Assembly (NCBI GenBank): GCA_036307305.1
Contig: JAXJXV010000014.1
Coordinates: 124,001 to 188,000 of the forward strand
Source of the DNA: SIG607 sp036307305
GTDB taxonomy: Bacteria; Bacillota; Clostridia; Oscillospirales; Acutalibacteraceae
Length of the DNA: 64,000 nt
Direction of reading: 5' to 3'
Shown here: piece after piece, positions 34,598 through 44,115 of the stretch
Position numbering within the stretch: the first letter of the stretch is position 1
How the letters are laid out: every line of letters starts with the position of its first letter
Made by a program: the position numbers and the translations under genes
The notes under the pieces: generated by a model
Databases searched by the model: none
Seen by the model: only the letters and a program-made list of their open reading frames with translations
What the model was told of the DNA's origin: nothing

Positions 34598-34634
34598 AAA
34601 AAAGCAAGTAAACGGCTGATTTACTTGCTTTTTT
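34598..34634 (+). terminator. terminator
   Basis: A perfect 15-bp stem AAAAAAGCAAGTAAA/TTTACTTGCTTTTTT with loop CGGCTGA. Confidence 0.9.
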
Positions 34635-34688
34635 ATTACTTATAATGTATAATTACAAGCGTATTATAACTTGAAAGGTTGTTTTTTC

Positions 34689-35399
34689 TTGATTAGTCAG
34701 GGTGCAAAGCTTTTTACTAAATTTGCCATAGGCGTTGTTATGTGTCTTTTCGTTCTGTTATCATTCAATTTTGCCATTACAGCAGGTTTTAGCGATACGG
34801 TAGGGTATAACGTCTATCGGTACAACAGCGAAACGGGTAAGGAAGAACTGATTTGTCAGCATAACGAAAATGATGAAAATCCCCCCGACTGTAAATGCTC
34901 TGATATACCTGACGACCAGCTCAGCAAAATCAGAATTACCCAGCTCTCTGATACAAAACAGACTGTGTCTGCGGTGCTATCGCAAATTTTTGGTTTGGTT
35001 ATGATTACGGGAATTCTTTACGGCAGTATGTGGGATATAGGTAATAAGGATATATCCGCTGTTAAGTTTGCAAGAACTACCGAAAACAAGCTCAGAGGCT
35101 TGTATATAGGAATGATTGCCTGTATTCCTTCTTTAGCTGTATATATACTGCTTGTTTTATCTTACGCGCAGGTGTTCAGCCCTAAATTTTTAAGTACATA
35201 CAGACTTTTAAATTCACATTTCCACGGTATTATTTCTTGGGTTTACGGCGGCGCTGAGATTGCTACTCAGCTCAATTTTGGACAGCTTTTGCTGTTGTTC
35301 GCTTTAGTTTTATATTTGCCTTTACTTTCCTGTATTGCTTATTATTTAGGCTACAAAGATGTTAAGCTTGTGGAAAAGGCTGTTTTTAAAAAGAAATAA
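34689..35399 (+). CDS. membrane protein, about four TM segments
   Basis: The TTG at 34689 is preferred (GAAAGG about 10 bases upstream; the in-frame TTG at 34671 contains that site). 236 residues. The first membrane helix (~8-30) is followed by a ~70-residue extracellular loop with CQHNENDENPPDCKCSD, and further helices near 95-115, 140-165 and 200-225. It is paired with the YesL-like gene 12 bases downstream. No family recognised. Confidence 0.6.
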   Translation: MISQGAKLFTKFAIGVVMCLFVLLSFNFAITAGFSDTVGYNVYRYNSETGKEELICQHNENDENPPDCKCSDIPDDQLSKIRITQLSDTKQTVSAVLSQIFGLVMITGILYGSMWDIGNKDISAVKFARTTENKLRGLYIGMIACIPSLAVYILLVLSYAQVFSPKFLSTYRLLNSHFHGIISWVYGGAEIATQLNFGQLLLLFALVLYLPLLSCIAYYLGYKDVKLVEKAVFKKK

Positions 35400-35411
35400 G
35401 GGGTTTTATTG

Positions 35412-36212
35412 ATGGGACTGTTTTATAACTATAATAAAGAGGGACCTGGGGTAAGAAAAGACGGACCTAAAAAGCGTACTTTCGTAGTTTTCCTTGAAAC
35501 TTTTTTCAGAAACGTATGGAAGATGATTCCTGTTTGTTTTATGTACTGCTTATTGTTTATTTTACCGGGGCTGTCTGCTGTTGGTATGACATCAATTACA
35601 CGAAGTCTTTCTCGAAATAAGCATACTTTTGGCCTTTCCGACTTCTTTTCAACCATAAAAAAGAATTGGAAACAGGCTTTGCTAATCGGCATATTAAACG
35701 GTATTATCACTGCGCTTTTAATTCTTGATTTTGATTTCTTTATAAGCAATCCTGCGGTTGCGGGTAAGTATGTCGGAGTTATCGGACTGGGTATCTCTAT
35801 CTTCCTGATAATACTGTTTACTATTATGAAGTTTTATATTTGGTTTATGGTTATAACCTTTAATATGAAGGCTTCTCAGATTTATCTAAACAGCTTTAAG
35901 TTCTTTATTATAAATCTGAAAAACAACGTTATTATGCTTATATGCATAGGAATTTATTGGATTATAGTTTACGGACTGTTTTTGCTTGGTCTTATTACCC
36001 CTCTTATAGCAGGTATACTTGCCGTTATAACGATTTTCGTTTATCCGCTTTATCATTATCTTGTCGTTCAGTTCGGTGTATTCGGCGCTATCAGAAAGTA
36101 TATAATAGACCCTTACTATGAAGAAAATCCTGATGCCGATATTGAACTTCGTCGAAATCTCGGACTTGATGTAGGGGATGACTCTGACTCTGATTTTGAA
36201 GATTTAATATAA
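35412..36212 (+). CDS. YesL-like (DUF624) membrane protein
   Basis: ATG at 35412 after AAGGGGT. 266 residues with N-terminal MGLFYNYNKEGPGVRKD and about five membrane segments including TFFRNVWKMIPVCFMYCLLF. The C-terminus is acidic. The FxGPxRYxxRExVEGxxxxxWxxFFxxxKxN style loop of YesL is matched by LSDFFSTIKKNWKQALLIG. YesL proteins often accompany sugar transport genes; none is adjacent here. Confidence 0.6.
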   Translation: MGLFYNYNKEGPGVRKDGPKKRTFVVFLETFFRNVWKMIPVCFMYCLLFILPGLSAVGMTSITRSLSRNKHTFGLSDFFSTIKKNWKQALLIGILNGIITALLILDFDFFISNPAVAGKYVGVIGLGISIFLIILFTIMKFYIWFMVITFNMKASQIYLNSFKFFIINLKNNVIMLICIGIYWIIVYGLFLLGLITPLIAGILAVITIFVYPLYHYLVVQFGVFGAIRKYIIDPYYEENPDADIELRRNLGLDVGDDSDSDFEDLI

Positions 36213-36217
36213 AAAAG

Positions 36218-36241
36218 AAAGACCCGAAAAATCGGGTCTTT
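36218..36241 (+). terminator. terminator of the membrane-protein pair
   Basis: A 10-bp stem AAAGACCCGA/TCGGGTCTTT with loop AAAA followed by Ts. Confidence 0.88.
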
Positions 36242-36342
36242 TTTATATCAAAGGAGTGTTCCGGTAATTCAGGGATAATGAACATTACCGCCGGATTTAT
36301 CAGGATATCCATAAGTTACTCCTGTTTTATTATATGCGGAAA

Positions 36343-37203
36343 TCAGTTTAAGGGTGACTTGCGAATAAATAAAACTCCAAGAGTGTTTTTGCCGCAGTGA
36401 GCTGAAACGGTGGAACCTGCTCTGGTAAAGTGTATTTCCTTGAAATCGGCAAGGCTTTTAACCTGCTCGATACAAGCGTCACAGATGGACTGTTCGCAAC
36501 CTGCATGGGTAACGAAAACGTGGTCAAGCTCAATATCCGTGGCATCGCCAATCATATCCTTTATATATTCAAGAAGAACGGTTTCGAATTTTCCGCGATA
36601 TTTCTTTATAACGCCCATTTTGCCGTTACGAACGGCAACACAGGGCTTGAGCTTTAAAAGATTTGCGCCCAGAGCTGCGATTGCGCTGCATCTTCCGCCT
36701 TTGTGTAAAAATTCAAGATTGTCAATAATAAAGGAAGCGTCAATTCTTGAAGCGAGTTCGTTGCATTTTTCGGAGATATCCTTAGCTTCAAGACCTTGCT
36801 CTGCCATTTCTGCCGCAGAGATAACCATAAGTCCTCCGCCTGTAGAAAGGTTTTTAGTATCTACAACGTATACGTCTTCAAATTCCTGTGCTGCAAGACG
36901 GCAGTTATTGAAGGTGGAAGACATTTCAGAACTGATTGAAAAATGCACAATAGCATATCCCTCATCAACAAATGATGCAAAAAAATTAATGCATTCATCA
37001 ATATTAACGGCTGAGGTTTTAGGAAGCTCACCTGTTTTGTTATAATTTTCGTAAATGATATCGGGATTGATATCAATACCGTCTCTGTAGGTTTTTGAGC
37101 CTAGAGTAATACCGAGAGGAAGCACCTTTACGTTATAGCGTTCAATAAGTTCGGGACTTAAATCGGTTGTGCTGTCGCTGGTTATTAATACCTTTTTTGC
37201 CAT
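36343..37203 (-). CDS. degV: DegV family fatty-acid-binding protein
   Basis: The ATG at 37203 follows ACGGAGG; earlier in-frame codons are upstream of the promoter. 286 residues: N-terminal KVLITSDSTTDLSPEL, the lipid-site motif SAVNIDE with TSxP-like KTSAV, HFSISSEMSSTFNN, and GGRCSAIAAL. In Gram-positives the FakB proteins of this family bind fatty acids for FakA kinase. No fakA here. Confidence 0.9.
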   Translation of the reverse strand: MAKKVLITSDSTTDLSPELIERYNVKVLPLGITLGSKTYRDGIDINPDIIYENYNKTGELPKTSAVNIDECINFFASFVDEGYAIVHFSISSEMSSTFNNCRLAAQEFEDVYVVDTKNLSTGGGLMVISAAEMAEQGLEAKDISEKCNELASRIDASFIIDNLEFLHKGGRCSAIAALGANLLKLKPCVAVRNGKMGVIKKYRGKFETVLLEYIKDMIGDATDIELDHVFVTHAGCEQSICDACIEQVKSLADFKEIHFTRAGSTVSAHCGKNTLGVLFIRKSPLN

Positions 37204-37245
37204 AATAGCAACCTCCGTAAATGAAGTATTTGTATGATATTTCGA

Positions 37246-37274
37246 ATTATACCACATTAATATTGAAAACTCAA
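37246..37274 (-). promoter_or_regulatory. promoter of degV
   Basis: On the minus strand TTGAGT (37269-37274) and TATAAT (37246-37251) are 17 bp apart. Confidence 0.75.
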
Positions 37275-37312
37275 CAAAAAATTACAACTCTGTACAAATA
37301 GTCATAAAACCC

Positions 37313-37341
37313 TTGAAAAAATATCAGATAAATAGTATAAT
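37313..37341 (+). promoter_or_regulatory. promoter of tepA-ftsK-MBL operon
   Basis: TTGAAA (37313-37318) and TATAAT (37336-37341) are 17 bp apart, 57 bases before the tepA ATG. Confidence 0.75.
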
Positions 37342-37397
37342 AAATCTATATTATCTTCCAATACTATGTATGTATTTTGTACGGAGGGTAATAAATT

Positions 37398-38093
37398 ATG
37401 AGTAAAGACATTGATAAAGAAAACGGCAGTATATACGATGAATTTAAAAATATGGGTTCCGTGACCTTTTCTCGTAACAATAAGCGTATTTTTTGCATCA
37501 CGATTATAGGTGAAATTGAGGGGCATACGGTTCTCTCAGAGCAGTCAAAAACCACTAAATACGAACACGTGATTCCTCAGCTTGTGGCTATTGAGGAGGA
37601 TGCGTCTATTGACGGATTGCTGATTATTCTCAATACCGTTGGCGGCGACGTTGAGGCTGGTCTTGCACTTTCTGAGCTGATTGCGGGAATGAAAAAGCCT
37701 ACGGTATCTCTTGTTCTTGGTGGGGGACATTCTATCGGTGTTCCGCTTGCCGTGTCGGCTGATTATTCTTTTATAGTTCCGAGCGCTACCATGACTATCC
37801 ATCCAGTCAGAATGAGCGGTCTTGTAATCGGTGTTCCACAGACTATGAATCATTTTCAGCGTATTCAGGACAGAATAGTGGATTTTGTTACTGAAAACTC
37901 CAACATTTCTGCGGAAAAATTCGGTCAGCTTCTTATGAATACTAACGAGCTTGTTACAGACGTTGGGAGTGTATTAAACGGAAAAAACGCCGTAGAATGC
38001 GGTCTTATAGATTCAATAGGTTCGTTAAGCGATGCAATTTCAAAGCTTTATCAGTTTATAGATAATTCTAACGAAGGAGATAATAATGGCTAA
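37398..38093 (+). CDS. tepA: ClpP-like protease TepA
   Basis: 231 residues; ATG after ACGGAGGG. ClpP fold with the serine in GGGHSIG and the histidine in MTIHPV, plus LNTVGGDVEAGLALSELI. It lacks the hydrophobic-pocket features of housekeeping ClpP. TepA (translocation-enhancing protein, YmfB) lies next to spoIIIE in Bacillus as here. It overlaps ftsK by 8 bases. Confidence 0.9.
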   Translation: MSKDIDKENGSIYDEFKNMGSVTFSRNNKRIFCITIIGEIEGHTVLSEQSKTTKYEHVIPQLVAIEEDASIDGLLIILNTVGGDVEAGLALSELIAGMKKPTVSLVLGGGHSIGVPLAVSADYSFIVPSATMTIHPVRMSGLVIGVPQTMNHFQRIQDRIVDFVTENSNISAEKFGQLLMNTNELVTDVGSVLNGKNAVECGLIDSIGSLSDAISKLYQFIDNSNEGDNNG

Positions 38094-40428
38094 TCAAAAA
38101 AAGAAATCAGGTAAAAAAACGACTAAACAAACACAATCAAAACCTGCAGTCAATCAGATGGTGGCTGTTATATGGTTTGCGGTAAGTGTATTTATGTTTG
38201 CTTTGGCTGTATACCCAGGCGGGAAGGTATGGCTGAGCTTACATAATTTTATTTTCGGTTTGTTGGGAATAACTGCTTTTGCTTATCCTGTGTTTATTTT
38301 CACTGTTGCTGTGGTTTATTCTATGGGTAAGCTTAACGGCTTGTTTAAGCTTAAAGCTATTGAGGCAGGTATACTTACTGCTGTTATAGGTACAGCTGCA
38401 GATGTTTTTACAACTGTGGATAATATAGGCTACTTAGAGCATATTGCAAATGTTTTTGGCGCTTCAACATGGAAAGGCGGCGGTGTTTGCGGTGCGATTC
38501 TTGGTAATGCTCTTTATCAGCTGTTTGAGAAAACTGGAGCAATTATTATAGTTTTAATTTTACTCGTTGCACTGCTTATGATAATTACAGGTACAAGCGT
38601 AGCAAAGCTTTTCAGAAGCGCAAGTGTTCCCGTAAAAGCAGTGGGTAAAAAGGCGGAGGCTACCTTTAATGAGGTTATTGAAGAAAAGCGTAAGAGAAAG
38701 CTCGTTGACATTCCCGTAGACGACGCGGTAGAGCCTGTAGCTACAGAGCCTATTTCCGTAAAACGTAAGCGTCTTGTTGATACATATAACGATGAAGAAA
38801 ACGCGGCTGTTGCGGATAATCAGATTTCAGAAGTTGTTGCAAAGGTTACCGAAAAAGATGCCGAGCCTGAAAAAATTGTAATGACTGCCGAGGAAACGAA
38901 ACAGGAAATCGACAGCGTTAAAAAAGAAGTAGAGGAAACTATGGAAATTACCGAAGAGGAAAGCTATGAGTTTCCGCCAATTTCATTACTTAAAGAACAA
39001 AAGAATGAAAATGGTCTTGCGGCTGCCAGTGAGCTTGAAGCCACCGCCAACAGACTTGTTGAGATACTTCGTAGCTTTGGCGTAGAAACAAAGCTGATGG
39101 ATATCAGCAGAGGTCCTACCGTTACAAGATTTGAACTTCAGCCATGCGCCGGTGTAAAAATCAGTAATATAACGAAGCTTTCTGATGATATCGCGCTTGG
39201 CCTTGCAGCTGCAGGTGTCAGAATAGAAGCTCCTATTCCAAATAAAGCAGCTGTAGGTATCGAGGTTCCGAATAAGGTTTGTAATACCGTTAGTATTCGT
39301 GAAATTATTGAAACAACCGCCTTTGCAAATGCTAAAAGTAAGCTGACGGTTGCTATGGGTAAGGATATCGCAGGTAATCCTATTCTTACCGATATTGCGA
39401 AGATGCCTCACGGTCTTATTGCAGGTCAGACAGGCTCAGGTAAATCCGTTTGTATCAACTCTATTATTATGAGTATTTTATACAAGGCTGCTCCCGATGA
39501 AGTAAAACTGCTTATGATAGACCCTAAGGTTGTTGAGCTTGGTATCTATAACGGAATACCTCATTTGCTTGTTCCTGTGGTTACCGACCCTCGAAAAGCC
39601 TCGGGTGCGCTTGGCTGGGCTGTTACTGAAATGGAAAGAAGATACCATTTATTTGCCGATAACAACGTACGCGATATTATAGGCTTTAACCGTTTGTGTG
39701 AGCTTGACTGTGACCTTCAAAAGCTTCCTCAGATTGTTATAATTATAGATGAACTTGCCGACCTTATGATGACTGCTCCTCATGAGGTGGAAGACTCTAT
39801 TAACCGTATTGCCGCTAAAGCAAGAGCTGCAGGTATGCATCTTCTTATTGCTACACAGCGTCCGTCGGTAAATGTAGTAACAGGCGTTATTAAGGCTAAT
39901 GTTCCTACCCGTATAGCCTTTGCTGTTGCTTCGCAGATTGACAGCCGTACCATTCTGGATATCGGCGGTGCGGAAAAGCTTCTCGGCAGAGGAGATATGC
40001 TCTTCAATCCTGTTGGCGCATCAAAACCAAATAGGCTTCAGGGCTGTTTTGTAAGCGATGAAGAAGTTGAAGCGGTTGTAGAATTTATAAAAGGTAATCG
40101 TTCTTCTGATTATGATACCGATATACAGGATGAAATTGAAAGACTTGCTACTGCTCAGAAAAAGGATAAGGGCGGTATGGGTGATGATGCTGACGGAGCA
40201 GGGGATGAAGACCCAATGCTCAAGGAGGCTATTCGCGCAGTTGTTGAAATGGGACAGGCCTCTACCTCGTTCCTTCAGCGTAAACTAAAGCTTGGTTATT
40301 CAAGAGCTGCTCGAATTATGGACCAGATGGAAGCCAAAGGTGTTATTGGTCCCTTTGAGGGAGCAAAACCGCGTCAGATTCTTATAACTATGGATGAACT
40401 TTTGGAACAGGAAGCAAATGAAGACTGA
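38086..40428 (+). CDS. ftsK: FtsK/SpoIIIE DNA translocase
   Basis: 780 residues. About four N-terminal membrane helices (~20-170) are followed by an acidic linker (~200-300) and the motor with Walker A AGQTGSGKSV (~445) and Walker B IIIDELADLMM. The C-terminal gamma winged helix has MGQASTSFLQRKLKLGYSRAARIMDQ (~705-730). It pumps chromosome DNA through the division or sporulation septum. Only one FtsK/SpoIIIE-type gene is visible, so which role it serves cannot be decided. Confidence 0.95.
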   Translation: MANQKKKSGKKTTKQTQSKPAVNQMVAVIWFAVSVFMFALAVYPGGKVWLSLHNFIFGLLGITAFAYPVFIFTVAVVYSMGKLNGLFKLKAIEAGILTAVIGTAADVFTTVDNIGYLEHIANVFGASTWKGGGVCGAILGNALYQLFEKTGAIIIVLILLVALLMIITGTSVAKLFRSASVPVKAVGKKAEATFNEVIEEKRKRKLVDIPVDDAVEPVATEPISVKRKRLVDTYNDEENAAVADNQISEVVAKVTEKDAEPEKIVMTAEETKQEIDSVKKEVEETMEITEEESYEFPPISLLKEQKNENGLAAASELEATANRLVEILRSFGVETKLMDISRGPTVTRFELQPCAGVKISNITKLSDDIALGLAAAGVRIEAPIPNKAAVGIEVPNKVCNTVSIREIIETTAFANAKSKLTVAMGKDIAGNPILTDIAKMPHGLIAGQTGSGKSVCINSIIMSILYKAAPDEVKLLMIDPKVVELGIYNGIPHLLVPVVTDPRKASGALGWAVTEMERRYHLFADNNVRDIIGFNRLCELDCDLQKLPQIVIIIDELADLMMTAPHEVEDSINRIAAKARAAGMHLLIATQRPSVNVVTGVIKANVPTRIAFAVASQIDSRTILDIGGAEKLLGRGDMLFNPVGASKPNRLQGCFVSDEEVEAVVEFIKGNRSSDYDTDIQDEIERLATAQKKDKGGMGDDADGAGDEDPMLKEAIRAVVEMGQASTSFLQRKLKLGYSRAARIMDQMEAKGVIGPFEGAKPRQILITMDELLEQEANED

Positions 40429-41338
40429 GAATATATTTCCAAATATCGTACGAATAGTTCTTACTACCGTCTTCGTAATAGCTGTCACGTGTTTTTTAAT
40501 TATTCAATTTGTGGATTTACCCTTTGTTCCTACTTGGAGCAGAATTTACGGAAGCGACTCTGAGTTTGATACCGAGAGTGATAGCGTTACCTTTCTAAAC
40601 GTCGGTGAGGGCGATTCCATACTTATAAGAAGTAACGGCAGATTTGTTCTTATTGATACCGGTGACGGTGAAAGTGTGGATATTGTCCGCAAACTTAAAG
40701 GATACGGTGTTACTACCATTGATGCACTTGTTCTTACACATTGGCATTCTGACCATATTGGCGGCGCTGTGAGTGTTGCCGAAAAATTTAACGTGCTTAA
40801 TGTGGTTGCACCTGCTTTACCCGATATTAACAACGAAACTTATAAAAATGCAGTAGAGGTGTATGATAACCTTAGAAGCCAAAACGTAGATTTCACTTAT
40901 GCCGTTGTAGGTATGAGAATCAACGTAGGAGATTTTAAGCTTTCTGTACTTTACAGCGACCGCACTAACGCTGAGGAAAACGACAGAAGCGTTGTGATGA
41001 TGGCAAATTGTCGCAATAAAAAATTCCTTCTTATGTCAGATGCTGAGTTCCTAACCGAAGCAGAGCTTATATCAGAAAGTATAAACTTAGACTGCGACGT
41101 TATTAAAATAGGTCATCACGGCTCAAAAAATTCTACCAGTGACGACTTGATTGAGGCTGCATCACCGCAATACGCTGTGATTTCCGTTGGTGTTAAAAAT
41201 AAATACGGACATCCGTCTGATACCGTACTCAATAAGCTTATCTATAAAGATATTTTAATATATAGAACCGACCGTTTGGGTGACGTTAAATTTTTAGTTG
41301 AAGAAGAGGAAATAGCGGTTTATGAAGGAAATTCGTAA
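40418..41338 (+). CDS. membrane-anchored metallo-beta-lactamase-fold hydrolase (ComEC/Rec2 C-terminal type)
   Basis: ATG at 40418, inside the end of ftsK, with ACAGGAAG ahead. 306 residues; N-terminal anchor at ~12-32 (IVLTTVFVIAVTCFLIIQF). Extracellular MBL domain: FLNVGEGDSILI, metal motif THWHSDHIGG, MSDAE, IGHHGSKNST, SVGVKNKYGHPS. This is the stand-alone version of the ComEC nuclease-like domain, likely acting on nucleic acid outside the membrane. Coupled to ftsK by an 11-base overlap. Confidence 0.85.
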   Translation: MKTENIFPNIVRIVLTTVFVIAVTCFLIIQFVDLPFVPTWSRIYGSDSEFDTESDSVTFLNVGEGDSILIRSNGRFVLIDTGDGESVDIVRKLKGYGVTTIDALVLTHWHSDHIGGAVSVAEKFNVLNVVAPALPDINNETYKNAVEVYDNLRSQNVDFTYAVVGMRINVGDFKLSVLYSDRTNAEENDRSVVMMANCRNKKFLLMSDAEFLTEAELISESINLDCDVIKIGHHGSKNSTSDDLIEAASPQYAVISVGVKNKYGHPSDTVLNKLIYKDILIYRTDRLGDVKFLVEEEEIAVYEGNS

Positions 41339-41429
41339 CCGTATTTCCTTTTTTTACTTTACTATTTCTGTTTTGTCCATTGAAAATATGCGGTAATTTT
41401 TATATTATTTTGAGTAGGGAGGTTGTTAT

Positions 41430-43751
41430 ATGAATAAGAATTGGAAAAACTTTTGCTTAAATGGAAAGTGCCGTCTTTATATTGAAGAAAACTGTAAGCT
41501 TGACGGTACGGTATATACAACGTCAAGTCAGCTTGAAAATACCGGTTTTTTGAATATTGAAGGCAGTGTTCCTGGAAATTTTGAGCTTGATATGCAAAAG
41601 GCAGGTCTTTTGCCCGACGACATGTTTTATTCTGATAACGCGCTTTTACTGCAGAAGCTTGAAAACAGACATCTTTGGTATGTAATGAAATTTGATGCTA
41701 AGCTGTCTGATAATAAGCAGTATCTTCGTTTTGAGGGAGTAGATACCTTTTCACAAATATATCTGAACGGGGAACTGATAGGTACTACCGACAATATGCT
41801 GATACCTTATGAGTTTGAGGCTACCTCTCTTAAGAATGGGGAAAATGAACTTGTAATACATATTATACCCGTATTTTTAAAGGCAAGAGAAGCCGAGAAT
41901 GAGGCAGGTGTTGTTATTCATCAGTTCTACAATGCCGAAGCCGCTAATATACGTAAAGCTCAGCATATGTTCGGTTGGGATATTATGTGCCGAGCTATGT
42001 CTGGTGGGCTTTACAGAAACGTTTATCTTTTTGAAAAACCTGCGGACTGTATTGAGGACGCTTATATAGCAACCGCTGCTGCTAATGAAAACAATGCTTT
42101 GTTACATTTTTACTTCCGCACTAAAATCAGTGCTGATTTCCTTGAGGGATATACTATAAACGTTAAAGGAAAATGCGGAGACAGTGAATTTGAACTTGGG
42201 GAAAAAGACCTTTGGCATACTGAAAGTAAGCATTATATAAAGGTGTCTGAACCTAAGCTTTGGTGGCCTAAGGGTATGGGTCAGGCAAATCTTTACGACG
42301 TTACCGTTGAGCTGAAAAAAGACGGTAAGCTTATAGATGAATATAAACTGCGTATCGGTATCCGTACCTTTAAGCTGTATTTAAGCGATATCATAGACGA
42401 TGACGGAAATGGTAAATTTGAATTTGAAGTAAACGGCAATAAAATGTTTGCAAGAGGAACAAACTGGGTGCCTCTTGACCCGTTCCATTCCCGCGATTTA
42501 GAGCGTATGCCCATGGCGTTGAAGCTTCTTGACGAAAGTAACTGTAATATGGTTCGTTGCTGGGGTGGTAACGTATACGAGGATGATGCTTTCTATAATT
42601 TCTGTGATGAACACGGTATTGCTGTATGGCAGGACTTCGGTATGGCTTGCTGTATGTATCCTCAGGGTGATGAATTTGCCTCTCAAATCAGAAATGAAGC
42701 AGAAAAAATTATCAAACGACTTCGCAATCACCCCTCTATTGCCGTATGGGTAGGGGACAACGAATGTGATGAGTCTCGCGTACTGTGGCATCCCGCTGCA
42801 AAGTTTAATCCTAACGATAACCGTCTTACAAGAGAGGTTTTACCAAGAGAAATTCAGCGTTTCGACCCGTTCAGAAGCTATATGCCAAGCTCTCCCTATA
42901 TTTCAAAATATGCTTTTGAAAGCGGACAGTATGCGAAAACTCCTGAAAAGCATCTTTGGGGTCCAAGAGGATATTTTAAGGCAGACTTTTACAGCAATGC
43001 AATCTGTCGTTTTGTGAGCGAAACGGGTTATCATGGTTGTCCTGGCGTTGAATCCCTTAAAAAATTTATTTCTCCTGAAAATCTGTGGCCGTGGCAAGAT
43101 AATCTCGAATGGATTTTCCATGCAACTAACATGGAAAAAAGTCTGAACGCTAATTACGCTTATAGAATAGGCGTTATGGATAGACAGATTAGTTGTTTCT
43201 TCGATTTTCATCCTGATAATCTTGATGATTTTGTTATTGCCAGTCAGCTCACTCAGGCAGAGGCGGATAAATACTTTGTAGAGAGATATAGACTTGGTAA
43301 ATGGAAAAGTACGTCGGGCATAATCGTATGGAATCTTATGGACGGATGGCCTCAGTTCTCCGACTCTGTGGTTGATTACTACGGTACTCCTAAAATAGCA
43401 TACAATGTACTTAAAAACTGTCAGGAACCTGTGTGCGTGATTTTCAGAGAACCTATTGATAATAAGCTTACACTTGCTTGTGCTAACGATACTCTCGGTC
43501 AGATAAAGGTTAAGTATACTGTAACCGATATGTTTAAAAATGAGATGGTTTTGGAAGGCACTGCAGATGTCAGCGCTAACGTGACCGCTGATATTGGTGA
43601 GATGATTTGTGATACAGCAGTAAACACCTTCTATCTTATTGACTATGAAATTAATGGTAAAAAGTATTTTAATCACTATATTTGCGGTAAAGCTCCGATT
43701 GACTTTGATGCTTGTAAAAAAGCATATAAGCAAATGGGATATATTAAATAA
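41430..43751 (+). CDS. glycoside hydrolase family 2, beta-mannosidase-like
   Basis: 773 residues without a signal peptide, hence intracellular. N-terminal jelly roll (~1-180), immunoglobulin-like domain (~190-305, LWWPKGMGQANLYDV), then the TIM barrel (~310-690). The acid/base Glu is in WVGDNECDE and the likely nucleophile Glu in FVSETGYHG. RGTNWVPLDPFHSRD is typical of beta-mannosidase-type GH2. It would trim beta-mannosides from imported oligosaccharides. Monocistronic, with no sugar transporter beside it. Confidence 0.88.
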   Translation: MNKNWKNFCLNGKCRLYIEENCKLDGTVYTTSSQLENTGFLNIEGSVPGNFELDMQKAGLLPDDMFYSDNALLLQKLENRHLWYVMKFDAKLSDNKQYLRFEGVDTFSQIYLNGELIGTTDNMLIPYEFEATSLKNGENELVIHIIPVFLKAREAENEAGVVIHQFYNAEAANIRKAQHMFGWDIMCRAMSGGLYRNVYLFEKPADCIEDAYIATAAANENNALLHFYFRTKISADFLEGYTINVKGKCGDSEFELGEKDLWHTESKHYIKVSEPKLWWPKGMGQANLYDVTVELKKDGKLIDEYKLRIGIRTFKLYLSDIIDDDGNGKFEFEVNGNKMFARGTNWVPLDPFHSRDLERMPMALKLLDESNCNMVRCWGGNVYEDDAFYNFCDEHGIAVWQDFGMACCMYPQGDEFASQIRNEAEKIIKRLRNHPSIAVWVGDNECDESRVLWHPAAKFNPNDNRLTREVLPREIQRFDPFRSYMPSSPYISKYAFESGQYAKTPEKHLWGPRGYFKADFYSNAICRFVSETGYHGCPGVESLKKFISPENLWPWQDNLEWIFHATNMEKSLNANYAYRIGVMDRQISCFFDFHPDNLDDFVIASQLTQAEADKYFVERYRLGKWKSTSGIIVWNLMDGWPQFSDSVVDYYGTPKIAYNVLKNCQEPVCVIFREPIDNKLTLACANDTLGQIKVKYTVTDMFKNEMVLEGTADVSANVTADIGEMICDTAVNTFYLIDYEINGKKYFNHYICGKAPIDFDACKKAYKQMGYIK

Positions 43752-43754
43752 ACA

Positions 43755-43785
43755 AAAATCCACCTGCTTTTAGTAGGTGGATTTT
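43755..43785. terminator. terminator between GH2 and DUF378 genes
   Basis: An 11-bp stem AAAATCCACCT/AGGTGGATTTT with a short loop, flanked by A and T runs, between convergent genes. Confidence 0.88.
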
Positions 43786-43793
43786 TTAGTTTA

Positions 43794-44018
43794 TTAGCGT
43801 TGGGCAGATGTTCTTTCTACGTCGCGGTCGGTAAAACTGCGGACAAGTAAAGATATACACCATATACCTGCAAGTGCAATTACTATATATACGATTCTGC
43901 TTAAAAGCGCTGCACTGCTGCCGAAAAGCCATGCTACAAGGTCAAACTGAAATAAACCTACAAGTCCCCAGTTAAGAGAACCGATAATAACAAGAGCAAG
44001 ACAAATTTTATCGAACAT
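43794..44018 (-). CDS. DUF378 family membrane protein (YuzA type)
   Basis: 74 residues with two membrane helices: KICLALVIIGSLNWGLVGLF with the signature SLNWGLVG, then SRIVYIVIALAGIWCISLLV. Ribosome site GGAGGTG. Small conserved protein of unknown role. It is the last ordinary gene before the serine recombinase region. Confidence 0.85.
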   Translation of the reverse strand: MFDKICLALVIIGSLNWGLVGLFQFDLVAWLFGSSAALLSRIVYIVIALAGIWCISLLVRSFTDRDVERTSAQR

Positions 44019-44115
44019 ACCTACACCTCCGTGTAAATCAGATTCTTTGAAAAAAGTGCCCTATCAAACTTTGAGTTTAGACAAGGCACCTTTATCTTAA
44101 AGTTTTAATGAGTTA

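Noticed and set aside
36091..36312. 73-residue minus-strand frame after degV
   Set aside because: A fair ribosome site exists and the first residues look possible (MDILINPAVMF), but the frame runs through a terminator and the 3' end of the YesL-like gene; at most a remnant.
42903..43763. 286-residue minus-strand frame over the GH2 gene
   Set aside because: Antisense shadow of the catalytic barrel of the glycosidase.
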